Shown here: in pieces, positions 1-8,674 of the stretch
Layout of the letters: the number at the start of each line of letters is the position of its first letter
Position numbering within the stretch: position 1 is the stretch's first letter
Notes under the pieces: generated by a model
What the model saw: the letters and a program-made list of their open reading frames with translations, nothing else
Databases searched by the model: none
Told to the model about the DNA's origin: nothing
Source of the DNA: Salibacterium qingdaonense
GTDB lineage: Bacteria > Bacillota > Bacilli > Bacillales > Marinococcaceae
Assembly: GCF_900114715.1 (NCBI RefSeq)
Contig: NZ_FOTY01000014.1
Coordinates: 16,444-80,443 of the forward strand
Direction: 5' to 3'
Length of the DNA: 64,000 bases
Made by a program: the position numbers and the translations under genes

Positions 1-355
1 CAATCAACCCTTCCAGGTGGCCGAAATTCTGGTAGGGGCCTTCAATGGTGAGGACCGTTTCATAAGGTTCAACCTTATCACCGTCTTCGAGGGAGTGAAT
101 AACAAGATCCTCCGGGTTTTTAGCAAAGGTCTTGATCAAGGCAATCACCTCATCAGTTCCACAGAGAACAGCATGTTTCTTCTGGAAAAACTGCATCGTT
201 ACATTTTCGTCGGATTTATACTTTTCGGCGATTTCTCTTGTTTTCAGGAAATAAACAGCCGAAAACCAACCCTCTCCAACCCGCTCATCGAATTTGAATG
301 TTTCATTGGTCAGCCGTTTTATATCTCCCTGCATTTTCAGTGCGATCTCTTTCAT
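1..355 (-). CDS. nicotinate phosphoribosyltransferase-like protein, 5' part only
   Basis: The first 118 codons of a gene that runs off the left edge. Its ATG at 355 follows a good AAGGAG ribosome site. The visible part resembles the N-terminal domain of nicotinate/quinolinate phosphoribosyltransferases: a beta-rich stretch reading EDGDKVEPYETVLTIEGPY, followed by FGHLEGLI, which in this family leads into the catalytic barrel. If correct, it converts nicotinate plus PRPP to nicotinate mononucleotide in NAD salvage. The catalytic barrel lies outside the window, so activity cannot be judged. The other candidate would be a quinolinate phosphoribosyltransferase; the family is fairly clear, the exact substrate is not. 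Confidence 0.6.
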   Translation of the reverse strand, partial: MKEIALKMQGDIKRLTNETFKFDERVGEGWFSAVYFLKTREIAEKYKSDENVTMQFFQKKHAVLCGTDEVIALIKTFAKNPEDLVIHSLEDGDKVEPYETVLTIEGPYQNFGHLEGLI

Positions 356-533
356 CTGCCTACTCCTTAACATTCAAAAATAATTTCATTGTTTTCTATC
401 AAAGGATAAAAGAAAAAGCTGTTTCAAAGAAGCACAGGGCGCTGCCTGTTCTGCCTGCGCCTTATACCTTTTGAAACAGCCTTTGTTCAAGCAGCCTCAT
501 TTCCGAATACTCCTTGGCTTTCAAACTTCTTTC

Positions 534-722
534 TCAGTGAACCAGGTCACCCCGGCCCTGTTCCATAATAACAGCTTCGAGAATTTCCTGTACATCTGCT
601 TCGTTGACGTCCCGCAGTCCATCCTGAAGGACAATCGGTGTATCCTTCTCTTCCTGTTTCAAAAGTTCTAAAGCCTCCGGATACAAAAATCCCAACAATA
701 CATTCAGCTGAATCTGTTCCAT
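534..722 (-). CDS. small conserved-looking protein, 62 aa, unknown function
   Basis: A 62-residue acidic protein starting MEQIQLNVLLGF, preceded at proper spacing by a strong GAGAAGGAGG ribosome site. No signal peptide or membrane segment; predicted mostly helical, with a C-terminal VQEILEAVIMEQGRGD stretch. I do not recognise the family. It lies between sftA (upstream on the same strand) and the NAPRTase-like gene. The strong ribosome site and coding-like composition support a real gene; its function is unknown. Confidence 0.5.
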   Translation of the reverse strand: MEQIQLNVLLGFLYPEALELLKQEEKDTPIVLQDGLRDVNEADVQEILEAVIMEQGRGDLVH

Positions 723-854
723 AAGAGCTCCTCCTTCTCAAGAAGTATGCCGGCTTCGGAATTTCAGCCTCTGTTCCGTCATGTTTCTCAAAACATACTG
801 TTACACGGTCCAAAGGGAGGTTCATGAATGCTGTGGTTCCCTGTCTCCTTCTAT

Positions 855-881
855 ATTATAGAACGCGGAGAGGAAAAACAA
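855..881 (-). promoter_or_regulatory. possible promoter for the 62-aa gene
   Basis: A perfect -10 box TATAAT lies at 860-855 on the minus strand, between sftA and the small downstream gene. The best -35 (TTGTTT, 881-876) is only 15 bp away, so the -35 assignment is weak. Confidence 0.35.
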
Positions 882-905
882 GCTTTTTGCTGAGATACAA
901 GCCTG

Positions 906-3191
906 TTATCCGCTGATCTGTTCTTGAATTTCATGTTCACTTAACAGCACTCTGCGGGGTTTACTTCCATTTGCTTCAGAAATAATCCCTTGATTTTCCA
1001 TCATATCAATAAGACGGGCAGCCCGGTTATAACCGATGGAAAAACGGCGCTGCAGCAGGGACGAAGAGGCTCCCCCCTGCCCCGATATAAAGAGACAGGC
1101 TTCCGGAAACAGTTCATCACTGTTTTCTTCCTGCTCTGCTGTTTTCTGAAGATCTTCGCGCCCAAAAATGTAGGAAGGCTGCTTCTGCTGCTTTACGTCA
1201 TTCGTAACAGCATCAATTTCTTCATCTGTTACAAAGGTTCCCTGCACCCGGAGCGGTTTTGAGGTACCATTTTGATGAAAAAGCATATCCCCTTTGCCTA
1301 TAAGCCGTTCTGCCCCGCCTGCATCCAGAATAGTACGGGAATCAGCCTGAGAAGAAACAGCAAAGGCTGTACGGCTTGGAATATTGGCTTTAATCAAACC
1401 TGTAATCACATCAACAGAAGGACGCTGCGTAGCAACCAGAAGGTGTATGCCGCAGGCCCGCGCCTTTTGGGCAATCCGGCAGATGGCATCTTCCACGTCC
1501 TGCGGAGATACCATCATCAGATCAGCGAGCTCATCAATGACTATGACGATATACGGCATTTTATCGGCTTTATTCTCCATTTTTTCATTGTATTTCTTAA
1601 TATCACGGACGCCCTCTGCGGCAAGTTTTTCGTAACGTTCATTCATTTCAGCCACAGCCCGTTTCAGCCCCGCCGTCGCCTCTTTGGCATCATTGATGAC
1701 CGGCGTCACCAGGTGGGGTATATCCTTATACGAAGCCAGTTCCACCATTTTCGGGTCAATCAGCATCAGTTTTACTTCGTCGGGATCCGCTTTATAAAGC
1801 AGACTGAGAAGAATGGAATTAATACATACACTTTTGCCGGATCCGGTAGCACCTGCAATCAACCCGTGCGGCATATCCTGCAGATCCGTGACAATCGGAG
1901 AGCCGGAAATATCGAGTCCCATCGCGACTGTTAATGGTGATTCCTTTCGTATGAAGGCATCCCGCCTCAGGATTTCCCGGAGCAGAACAGGGTCACTCTC
2001 TGCATTCGGAACTTCTATTCCGATCGTGTTTTTCCCGGGGATGGGGGCTTCCATCCTCAAATCTTTCGCCGCCATCGCAAGCTTTATGTCATCGGTGAGA
2101 TTGGTAATTTTATTGACTTTCACCCCTGCGGCGGGCTGGACTTCGTACCGCGTGACGGAAGGGCCTTTTGTCATATCCACCACTTCTGCATCGACGTTAA
2201 AATTCTGAAGTGTCTGCTCCAGCTGCTGCTTCTGGTAAGAGAAATCTTCTTCCTGCATTTCCGGTTTTCTCGGCGGCTGCTGCAGAAGCTGAATGGAAGG
2301 AAACTGATAAGCGGATGGATCTGAAGTTTTGGAAATGCTGCCGCCCGAACCACGACCGGACTTTCCGTCAGGCTGACGGAGTACATTAAATGGAACGTCC
2401 GGGCGGGCAGCAGCCGTTTCTTTCCGGGATGTCTGTGCCGCTTCACGTTCACGGCGTCTCCGTTCCTGACGGGAGGATGAGGTTTGGGAAGATGAGTGTG
2501 CTTTCTCTTCGTTTTGCTCTGTTTCCTCCGTTTTCTTCGACGATTCCAGCCCAACCGATTCTACAGCAGTTTCTGTGCTTTCTTTCTCTTCCGTTTCACT
2601 TTCGGAAACATCCGTTTCCATAGGTTCGGCTTCCTCCATACCGGCATCCTCTTCTTCTGCAGGAGGGGAGGAAACGTAGGTATCGAGTGCTGGACTGTCC
2701 GGTTCCGGTTCCGTCTCCTGCTCCGTTGATTCGTCCTGCCATTCCTGTTGGGATGGGATCACTTCCTCATGTTTTCTCAGGTAGCTCGAATGAAGCGGAA
2801 CCTTTTCAAAGCCAAAAATGGGAGACGGGATATTCTCTGCGGTGAAATCATTTCCCTGGAAATAAGTACGGGGGGCCTCTTTTTCATTTTCCGAAGGGGC
2901 AGACGCCCGGCTTTTTTGTTTTTCAGAAGAAGAAGGCGGGCTTTCCTCCTGTGTTGTTTCTTCTTTATCTCTTCCACTTCCGTTCGTCTGCGGTTTTGCA
3001 TCCAGTCTGTCCTGCCCGCTCTTAGGGTAATAATGTACCATTTTAATTCGGGCATCCGACTGTTTATGAAGCTGTGCAGGTCTGCTGGGTGCCGGTTTTT
3101 CTGTTTCGTTTTCTTCCTGCCCGGCATGCTCTTCGTTTCCAAAAAAGAAACGCTGCATTTTTTCTTTCAGCCGTTGAAAGGAACCAGCCAT
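906..3191 (-). CDS. sftA: DNA translocase SftA (FtsK/SpoIIIE family)
   Basis: A soluble FtsK-type ATPase that moves chromosomal DNA away from the closing septum before division. ATG at 3191 is chosen because AAAGAGGAG precedes it; an in-frame ATG 11 codons earlier has no such site. The 761-aa product has no membrane segments. A long Glu/Ser-rich low-complexity linker fills roughly residues 20-290. The motor follows with Walker A GATGSGKS at about 447-454 and Walker B VIDEL near 551-555. A C-terminal winged-helix gamma domain lies near 698-750 (LLQRRFSIGYNRAARLID), used by this family to read polar DNA motifs. It is shorter than B. subtilis SftA (about 950 aa), mainly in the linker. Adjacent ytpR-ytpQ match the B. 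subtilis order. Confidence 0.93.
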   Translation of the reverse strand: MAGSFQRLKEKMQRFFFGNEEHAGQEENETEKPAPSRPAQLHKQSDARIKMVHYYPKSGQDRLDAKPQTNGSGRDKEETTQEESPPSSSEKQKSRASAPSENEKEAPRTYFQGNDFTAENIPSPIFGFEKVPLHSSYLRKHEEVIPSQQEWQDESTEQETEPEPDSPALDTYVSSPPAEEEDAGMEEAEPMETDVSESETEEKESTETAVESVGLESSKKTEETEQNEEKAHSSSQTSSSRQERRRREREAAQTSRKETAAARPDVPFNVLRQPDGKSGRGSGGSISKTSDPSAYQFPSIQLLQQPPRKPEMQEEDFSYQKQQLEQTLQNFNVDAEVVDMTKGPSVTRYEVQPAAGVKVNKITNLTDDIKLAMAAKDLRMEAPIPGKNTIGIEVPNAESDPVLLREILRRDAFIRKESPLTVAMGLDISGSPIVTDLQDMPHGLIAGATGSGKSVCINSILLSLLYKADPDEVKLMLIDPKMVELASYKDIPHLVTPVINDAKEATAGLKRAVAEMNERYEKLAAEGVRDIKKYNEKMENKADKMPYIVIVIDELADLMMVSPQDVEDAICRIAQKARACGIHLLVATQRPSVDVITGLIKANIPSRTAFAVSSQADSRTILDAGGAERLIGKGDMLFHQNGTSKPLRVQGTFVTDEEIDAVTNDVKQQKQPSYIFGREDLQKTAEQEENSDELFPEACLFISGQGGASSSLLQRRFSIGYNRAARLIDMMENQGIISEANGSKPRRVLLSEHEIQEQISG

Positions 3192-3255
3192 AGTATCTTT
3201 CTCCTCTTTCCGGAATGTCATCAATAAAGCGGGGATATGCAGCAGGCAGCAACAC

Positions 3256-3879
3256 TCACTGCTCGTGGTACTGCATCAGGAAATCCGCGCCTGTCGTGTA
3301 AGAGTCGTTCAGCTCAAGAATTCCTTTCTCCGACGGCGCATCAGGAAGTGCCAATTCTTTGGCGGAACATATCATACCGCTGGAGGAAACACCACGGAGC
3401 TTGGATTTCTTTATTTTCATCCCGGAAGGCATCTCAGCTCCCGGTTTGGCAGCGACGACTTTCTGGTCTTTCCTTACATTCGGCGCACCACATACGATCT
3501 GTAATATATCCGTTCCGATATCAACCTGGCAGACACTCAGTTTATCGGCATCCGGGTGTTTCTTTTTTTCTGTAACCAGGCCGACAACAAACAATGATTC
3601 CTCCGGAAAAGAAACAATATGCTGTTCAAATCCGTTTGTTGTCAGAGCATGCTCGATCAGATCTTTCACATCTTTTGTCAGCGCGCACATTCCGGTCTGG
3701 TTTATCTTCCCGTAAGAAGAAGCACGAAAAATGTGAAACCCGGCTGTTTCTCCATTTTCTTTATCATACAGCCGTGCCACATCCCCGTTTCTTTTTATAC
3801 CTCGGTTCTGTTTGTCTATTTCTTTCAGGGAAACAAGGAGTGTATCCCCGATGCCTTTATTGTTGTAGAAAACGTTCAT
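3256..3879 (-). CDS. ytpR: YtpR, tRNA-binding (EMAP/B3-like OB-fold) domain protein
   Basis: A 207-aa protein close in length to B. subtilis YtpR. The N-terminal ~90 residues form the DUF4479-type region. The C-terminal half is the OB-fold tRNA-binding domain also found at the N terminus of the PheRS beta subunit: [20 protein letters not shown] and [20 protein letters not shown] are its signature. Family knowledge points to nucleic-acid (tRNA) binding; the cellular role is not established. AAAGGAG precedes the ATG. It sits between ytpQ and sftA on the same strand, with 65-bp gaps, as in B. subtilis. Confidence 0.9.
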   Translation of the reverse strand: MNVFYNNKGIGDTLLVSLKEIDKQNRGIKRNGDVARLYDKENGETAGFHIFRASSYGKINQTGMCALTKDVKDLIEHALTTNGFEQHIVSFPEESLFVVGLVTEKKKHPDADKLSVCQVDIGTDILQIVCGAPNVRKDQKVVAAKPGAEMPSGMKIKKSKLRGVSSSGMICSAKELALPDAPSEKGILELNDSYTTGADFLMQYHEQ

Positions 3880-3945
3880 GACTGTTTCTCCTTTTCCTGT
3901 GAAATTCCTATGTTATTGTAGCATAAACCGAGCCGTGGTGCGCTT

Positions 3946-4743
3946 TTAATTCTCTGGTTTTTTTCGTGCCAGAATAAAAATCGGTTCAAGACCACCGTCT
4001 TCGTACAAGAACGGCAGAGCTGTCACAGGAATCCGGCCGTTGTTGAAAAAGCGGAACGCCATCTGACCCAGCACATCATAACCGGCGTCATTTTGAATAT
4101 CGGCAATAATCAGCACATCCTGGTGCGGCACAGCGACGGCCGCATCGCCTGTAATCTTTGCATTCATTTCTTCCATAAAGGCTTCATGCAGCAGGCGGCT
4201 GGCATCGTATCCATCATTGGAATTAATAAAATAGAACGTATTCCCCGCCACTTCATCGGTTTTATATTTATTCGGAAGCTGACGGACGTTAAACAATGCG
4301 ATTTCCTTCATCTGTTCATTCGAGAAACCTTCTTTATTGACCGTTTCTTCTTCGAGCATTGTATAGGCATCTCCCAAATCCAAAGCATAGTAAATTCTTG
4401 TTTCCGCTGTATGCTCGGAAAAGAGCAGCGCCTTCCCTTCTTTTGTTTCCGTTGGGAAGGAGGTGGATCTCAGTACTGGATAAATGTTTTTTTCCTTTCC
4501 CGCGATAACAACATTACGCTCCATCGCTTCAAAAGAGGCATCAATAAACATCACCGCTTCTTCCAGCGCTTTCTCGTGATTAGTGTCATTTTTAGCCAGA
4601 AGTTTGTTCAGATCAAGATCCAGCCCTTTATTCAGACCGGTGTGCTCCACGCGCAGCGAGCTTTTTTCCTCGTCGAATATAAACTTTCGGTTATTTTTTG
4701 CAAGCTGTTTCTCCAGTCTGTTTCTGAATTCCTGTAAATCCAT
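3946..4743 (-). CDS. ytpQ: YtpQ, DUF1444 family protein
   Basis: A 265-aa cytosolic protein of the DUF1444 family, recognised from its start (MDLQEFRNRLEKQLAKNNRKF) and its place upstream of ytpR-sftA. No membrane segments or known catalytic motif are visible. The ATG follows TAGGAGAG at good spacing. No biochemical function is known for the family. It is probably transcribed with ytpR and sftA, since all three run in one direction with short gaps and no clear terminator between them. Confidence 0.85.
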   Translation of the reverse strand: MDLQEFRNRLEKQLAKNNRKFIFDEEKSSLRVEHTGLNKGLDLDLNKLLAKNDTNHEKALEEAVMFIDASFEAMERNVVIAGKEKNIYPVLRSTSFPTETKEGKALLFSEHTAETRIYYALDLGDAYTMLEEETVNKEGFSNEQMKEIALFNVRQLPNKYKTDEVAGNTFYFINSNDGYDASRLLHEAFMEEMNAKITGDAAVAVPHQDVLIIADIQNDAGYDVLGQMAFRFFNNGRIPVTALPFLYEDGGLEPIFILARKKPEN

Positions 4744-4862
4744 CTATATCTCTCCTAAACGCGTCATCCATACTGTTTAACGGTATTTCTTTTAGTTTAA
4801 CACGAAAAAAACCCGTATATAAATCAATAGACGACCCTCTCCGCTCAAAATGGTGTTATGCT

Positions 4863-5873
4863 TCACCCTTGATCAATCGTCATATCACCGAATGTAATCC
4901 ACTGCTTCTTTCTCATCCATTCCGACAAAAGGAGACTTATGATGGCAGGACCGGCGATATGGGTGAGCAGCATGGCCAGCAGCACATCCGCGTGAAACCC
5001 CATCACCGAAAAAGTCATTACCTGACCGACCAGCCCGCTCGTTCCCATGCCTGCACCTGCTGCATTGTTTTCCATAAGAAAAATCATCGTTGAGAACGGG
5101 GCAAAAACAGCACCTGCTATCGTCGGTGGCAGCAGAATAACAGGTTTTTTTACAACGTTAGGCACCTGCAGCATGGACGTCCCGATACCAAGTGCGGCTA
5201 GACCTGATACTCCGTTTTCCCGGTAACTGCTCACCGCAAATCCAACCATCTGGGCAGAGCATCCCACTGCTGCAGCGCCCGCAGCTATTCCTTCCAGTTC
5301 AATCATAATGGCAATAGCCGCGCTTGATATAGGGGCGGTAAGTGCCAGGCCCATCAGGACGGCGACGATGATTCCCATAATAAACGGCTGCCTCTCTGTC
5401 GCCCACATCACGGCGTCTCCGAAACCAACCATTCCGCTTTGAATGACCGGTCCCAGGAAATAGGCCGTCGTATATCCCGCTGCAATCGTAACGAACGGTG
5501 TCACAATGATATCCAGTCTCGTTTCTTTCGATACAAGTTTCCCAAGTTCTACAGATATCAATGCAGCAAGAAATGCCCCTGCCGGACCGCCAAGTTCAGC
5601 GCCGGCAGCGCCTGTTATAACAGCGGAAAACAGAACAAGCGGCGGAGCTTTCAGGCCGTAGGCCACCGAGGCACCGATGGCAGGCCCCATAAGATCCATC
5701 GCAAGCTGCCCCATCTCTTCTAAAAAGGACAGCGTAAATTGTTCACCAATCGTGCGTATAATAAGACCAATAATCAATGAAGAAAAAAGACCAAGAGCCA
5801 TATAACTCAGCGAAGTGACAGCATATGTCTTTACAGATAAATTAACACCTTTCCGCAAAAAAAATTCCTTCAT
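4863..5873 (-). CDS. PTS EIIC-type membrane transporter (EIIC_2 family)
   Basis: A very hydrophobic 336-aa protein with about 8-10 predicted membrane segments, and Gly/Ala-rich helices typical of the PTS_EIIC_2 group. No EIIA or EIIB domain is fused or adjacent, so how it would be phosphorylated is unclear, and it may act as a PTS-independent carrier. ATG at 5873 follows AGGGGGAG; a GTG five codons upstream lacks a site. It is divergent from ytoQ. The substrate cannot be told from sequence. Confidence 0.75.
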   Translation of the reverse strand: MKEFFLRKGVNLSVKTYAVTSLSYMALGLFSSLIIGLIIRTIGEQFTLSFLEEMGQLAMDLMGPAIGASVAYGLKAPPLVLFSAVITGAAGAELGGPAGAFLAALISVELGKLVSKETRLDIIVTPFVTIAAGYTTAYFLGPVIQSGMVGFGDAVMWATERQPFIMGIIVAVLMGLALTAPISSAAIAIMIELEGIAAGAAAVGCSAQMVGFAVSSYRENGVSGLAALGIGTSMLQVPNVVKKPVILLPPTIAGAVFAPFSTMIFLMENNAAGAGMGTSGLVGQVMTFSVMGFHADVLLAMLLTHIAGPAIISLLLSEWMRKKQWITFGDMTIDQG

Positions 5874-6010
5874 CGTTCTCCCCCTCACGCTAAAGAATTG
5901 TGATGTTTTTCACTTTCTTTTATCTTACCCTCCTTCTTCATGAATTGACAAGAGAAAGGATGCATTTCATGATGTGTATGTAATAATTTCTTGATAAGGG
6001 AGGCTTCAGC

Positions 6011-6457
6011 ATGGAACTAAACGTATATTTAGCAGGACAAATTCACGATGACTGGAGACAGGAGCTGAGAGAAACGGCCGAAAAACAGGAGCTTCCTCTT
6101 CGCTTCTTCGGACCGATGGAAAACCACAGCCGTTCCGACAACATCGGCGAAGAAATTCTCGGCAGTCAGCATGACGCCGTGCAAAAAGACGATGCCGCTT
6201 CCGACTTTAACAACCTGCGTACCCAGATTCTGATGCAGAAATCTGATGTCGTCATCGCGCTGTTCGGTGAAAAATATAAACAATGGAATACTGCTATGGA
6301 TGCCGGAGCCGCTGCTGCTATGGGCAAGCCTCTGATCCTGATCCGTCCCGAAGATCTCCATCATCCGACCAAGGAACTGGCTAACAAGGCAAACGTTGTC
6401 GTTGAAACGAAAGAACAGGCGCTCCAGGCTCTTTCCTACGTATTCGAAACCCAATAA
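6011..6457 (+). CDS. ytoQ: YtoQ family protein
   Basis: A 148-aa cytosolic protein of the YtoQ family (MELNVYLAGQIHDDWRQEL...). Its fold resembles nucleoside 2-deoxyribosyltransferase-like Rossmann proteins: ELNVYLAGQIH at the N terminus and IALFGEKYKQWNTAMDAGAA in the middle. This suggests nucleotide-sugar or nucleoside binding, but no reaction is established. GGGAGG precedes the ATG. A strong hairpin terminator follows and is shared with the convergent ITPase-like gene. Confidence 0.88.
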   Translation: MELNVYLAGQIHDDWRQELRETAEKQELPLRFFGPMENHSRSDNIGEEILGSQHDAVQKDDAASDFNNLRTQILMQKSDVVIALFGEKYKQWNTAMDAGAAAAMGKPLILIRPEDLHHPTKELANKANVVVETKEQALQALSYVFETQ

Positions 6458-6489
6458 CCACATGCTTTTCATACATTGTTGATTTATCG

Positions 6490-6530
6490 AAAAAAGCCGC
6501 TCGGAACAGTATCCCGACGGCTTTTTTTAT
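6490..6530. terminator. bidirectional rho-independent terminator
   Basis: AGCCG (6495-6499) pairs with CGGCT (6518-6522), flanked by A-rich and T-rich runs. It serves ytoQ on the plus strand and the convergent gene ending at 6527. Confidence 0.8.
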
Positions 6531-7072
6531 TTATTCTGCTGATTTTCTGACAGCTGATGACTCCGTCTGTCAAAGCACCACTGCCCGTAAAGAAGCCGGA
6601 CCGTGTGCTCAAACATTTCCGCTCTTGATATCATACCATCCGTGAAAATGCCGACCGCTCCTTCATGGTGGTTGATGTTGTGCCGGTTGGTGTAGTCGTT
6701 CATGATTGTTTTTAATTCGCCGCCTGTCTGAAGTTTTTCAGCGATTTCAGCAGGCAGTTTTATTTTTGCACCGGCAGCGGTAATCATACGTCCGCTGCTG
6801 TCGGTCAGAGCTCCCCAGTTACAGAGATACAGCCCGTCCTGCATTTCCATCACACCGCCTTCAAGGCCGATACCTGCGTCCGCTCCTTCATTCAGAACAG
6901 CTGCCGCACGGTACTTTGCTCCCTCTTTCGTTTCTTCATCGGAAAAGGGCTGCACGGAGACACCACTTTCGACCTCAAACCCGTGAATATCATAGTCCTC
7001 GTTTCCGAAAACAGCAGACACCGCTTTTACTTTTGCTTTATTGGTGGACCCGATGCCGAGAATCATTGTCAT
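6527..7072 (-). CDS. inosine/xanthosine triphosphatase-like NTPase (DUF84/YjjX family)
   Basis: A 181-aa protein of the DUF84/YjjX family, which hydrolyses non-canonical purine NTPs (ITP/XTP) to monophosphates and so protects nucleotide pools. The opening MTMILGIGSTNKAKVKAV, then SDEETKEGAKYRA and GLEGGV, are the conserved nucleotide- and metal-binding segments. The start chosen is ATG 7072, 12 nt after AAGGGAG, which overlaps the 3' end of ytoP; a second ATG lies two codons further in. The gene begins 7 bp after the ytoP stop, so the two are very likely co-transcribed. Confidence 0.85.
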   Translation of the reverse strand: MTMILGIGSTNKAKVKAVSAVFGNEDYDIHGFEVESGVSVQPFSDEETKEGAKYRAAAVLNEGADAGIGLEGGVMEMQDGLYLCNWGALTDSSGRMITAAGAKIKLPAEIAEKLQTGGELKTIMNDYTNRHNINHHEGAVGIFTDGMISRAEMFEHTVRLLYGQWCFDRRSHQLSENQQNK

Positions 7073-7079
7073 CGGAGCA

Positions 7080-8153
7080 TCAGACTCCCTTGTGGATGGC
7101 TTCAAGGGCGCTGTTATCTGTCGTCTGCACAAGCTTCACGAGCAGTTCTTTGGCTGCGGCATAATCATCCACATGCAGAATCGAACCCGAGGTGTGAATA
7201 TACCTTGAGCATACCCCGACGACGGCGGATGGCACGCCTTCGTTCGATGTATGTACCCGTCCGGCGTCTGTGCCTCCCTGGGATACGAAATACTGATACG
7301 GAATATCGTTGGATTCCGCTGTATCCAGGACAAAATCACGCATGCCGCGGTGGGTGATCATCGTCTGATCAAAAATCCGGAGAAGGGCTCCTTTTCCAAG
7401 ATGACCGAATGCATCGCTTCCACCGGCGGCGTCATTGGCCGGACTTGCATCCATCGCGTAAAACACATCCGGCTGAATCATCCGGGACGCTGTCGCTGCC
7501 CCGCGCAGCCCGACTTCTTCCTGCACCGTCGCACCGGAATACACAACGTTTGGATGGGTGATGTTCTGCAGTTCTTTCATCAGTTCAATGGACAAGCCGA
7601 CGCCGTACCGGTTATCCCATGCTTTAGCCAGGATCTTCTTTTCATTGGCCATCGGTGTAAACGCACCGGCCGGCAGAATAGGCTGTCCCGGTTTCACTCC
7701 GATATTTTCAGCGTCTTCTTTATCATCGGCTCCGATATCGATATACATTTTTTTCATCGGCATCGGTTTCTGGCGCTGGGACTCTTCCAACAGATGCGGC
7801 GGTATCGATCCGACCACACCGGGAACGACTCCTGCATCGGTGATGACCTCTACTCTTTGTGCCAGCAGCACCTGACTCCACCAGCCGCCGAGCGGTTCAA
7901 ACTGAATCATTCCCTTTTTGTCGATGTTGGTGACCATAAAGCCTACCTCATCCATGTGTCCGGCGGCCATCACTTTCGGGCCGTCTGCATCTCCGGTTTT
8001 TTTTCCGAAAATACTGCCCAGTTTATCCTGCACAATCTCGTCACTTAAAGGCTGCAGCTCTTTTTTCATATAATCTCTAACCGGCTTTTCAAAACCGGGG
8101 GCTCCCGGCAGTTCGGTTAACGTCCGGAACATCTGTTTTGTCTCTTCGTTCAT
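7080..8153 (-). CDS. ytoP: M42 family glutamyl aminopeptidase YtoP
   Basis: A 357-aa metallopeptidase, the same length as B. subtilis YtoP. M42 landmarks are present: the metal-binding [25 protein letters not shown] near the central Asp ligand, [11 protein letters not shown] (catalytic Glu pair) and the C-terminal HTSNEG His ligand. The family makes large tetrahedral, cobalt- or zinc-dependent complexes that trim peptides in the cytosol. ATG 8153 follows GGAAGGAG; the reading frame opens 19 codons earlier without a site. It forms a two-gene unit with the NTPase downstream. Confidence 0.92.
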   Translation of the reverse strand: MNEETKQMFRTLTELPGAPGFEKPVRDYMKKELQPLSDEIVQDKLGSIFGKKTGDADGPKVMAAGHMDEVGFMVTNIDKKGMIQFEPLGGWWSQVLLAQRVEVITDAGVVPGVVGSIPPHLLEESQRQKPMPMKKMYIDIGADDKEDAENIGVKPGQPILPAGAFTPMANEKKILAKAWDNRYGVGLSIELMKELQNITHPNVVYSGATVQEEVGLRGAATASRMIQPDVFYAMDASPANDAAGGSDAFGHLGKGALLRIFDQTMITHRGMRDFVLDTAESNDIPYQYFVSQGGTDAGRVHTSNEGVPSAVVGVCSRYIHTSGSILHVDDYAAAKELLVKLVQTTDNSALEAIHKGV

Positions 8154-8297
8154 AATAGGCTCCTTCCCACTGCTGGTTTCCCTTTTTATTCTATCGGAAG
8201 CGTCCTTCATTTTCTACCGATATACATCTTAACGTTTGGAATCATATGAATTTTAAGCTATACTTGAAGGAAATGAGATAGAAAAGGCAGGGATAAT

Positions 8298-8603
8298 ATG
8301 AAAGTAAGAGATATTCTCATTGGAGCAGGTGTAGGTCTTGCAGCCGGTTATGCATTGAAAGAATGCACCGCAAGCAGCCACATTTCTCCTGAAAAAGCAC
8401 TGAAAACCGTAAAGGAAAATATTCAGGATCATATACCTGTCAACGGATCGTGGATTCATATGACTGCGGAAAATTACATGAAAGACAATCTCGACTATAA
8501 AGTGTACCGCGGCGGTATTTCGAGCACCCAGGAAGGCGAAACAAAGCAGATGGATTTCATCGTCGATGCCAAAACGGGTACCATTCTGGAATTAACATCA
8601 TAA
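8298..8603 (+). CDS. ytzB: YtzB-like PepSY-domain small protein
   Basis: A 101-aa protein with an N-terminal hydrophobic stretch (about residues 5-20, DILIGAGVGLAAGYAL), probably a membrane anchor or signal. A PepSY-like domain covers the rest (ALKTVKENIQDH... FIVDAKTGTILELTS). Such domains are thought to inhibit or bind peptidases in the envelope, but no role is proven. It lies next to and divergent from the peptidase ytoP, as in B. subtilis. A weak GGCAGGG ribosome site precedes the ATG. Confidence 0.8.
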   Translation: MKVRDILIGAGVGLAAGYALKECTASSHISPEKALKTVKENIQDHIPVNGSWIHMTAENYMKDNLDYKVYRGGISSTQEGETKQMDFIVDAKTGTILELTS

Positions 8604-8628
8604 ATCAAACCTGGACAACCCAGTAAAA

Positions 8629-8673
8629 AAACGCTCCCGACTATCTTTATTGATAATCGGGAGCGTTTTTTTA
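8629..8673. terminator. bidirectional terminator between ytzB and fruA
   Basis: ACGCTCCCGA (8631-8640) pairs with TCGGGAGCGT ending at 8666, extended by TATC/GATA, with A and T runs on both sides. It ends ytzB and the convergent fructose operon. Confidence 0.85.
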
Positions 8674-8674
8674 T

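Noticed and set aside
547..825. 92-codon minus-strand frame overlapping the 62-aa gene
   Set aside because: Only its first ~35 codons look coding, the ribosome site is poor, and it overlaps a gene with a strong site in another frame.
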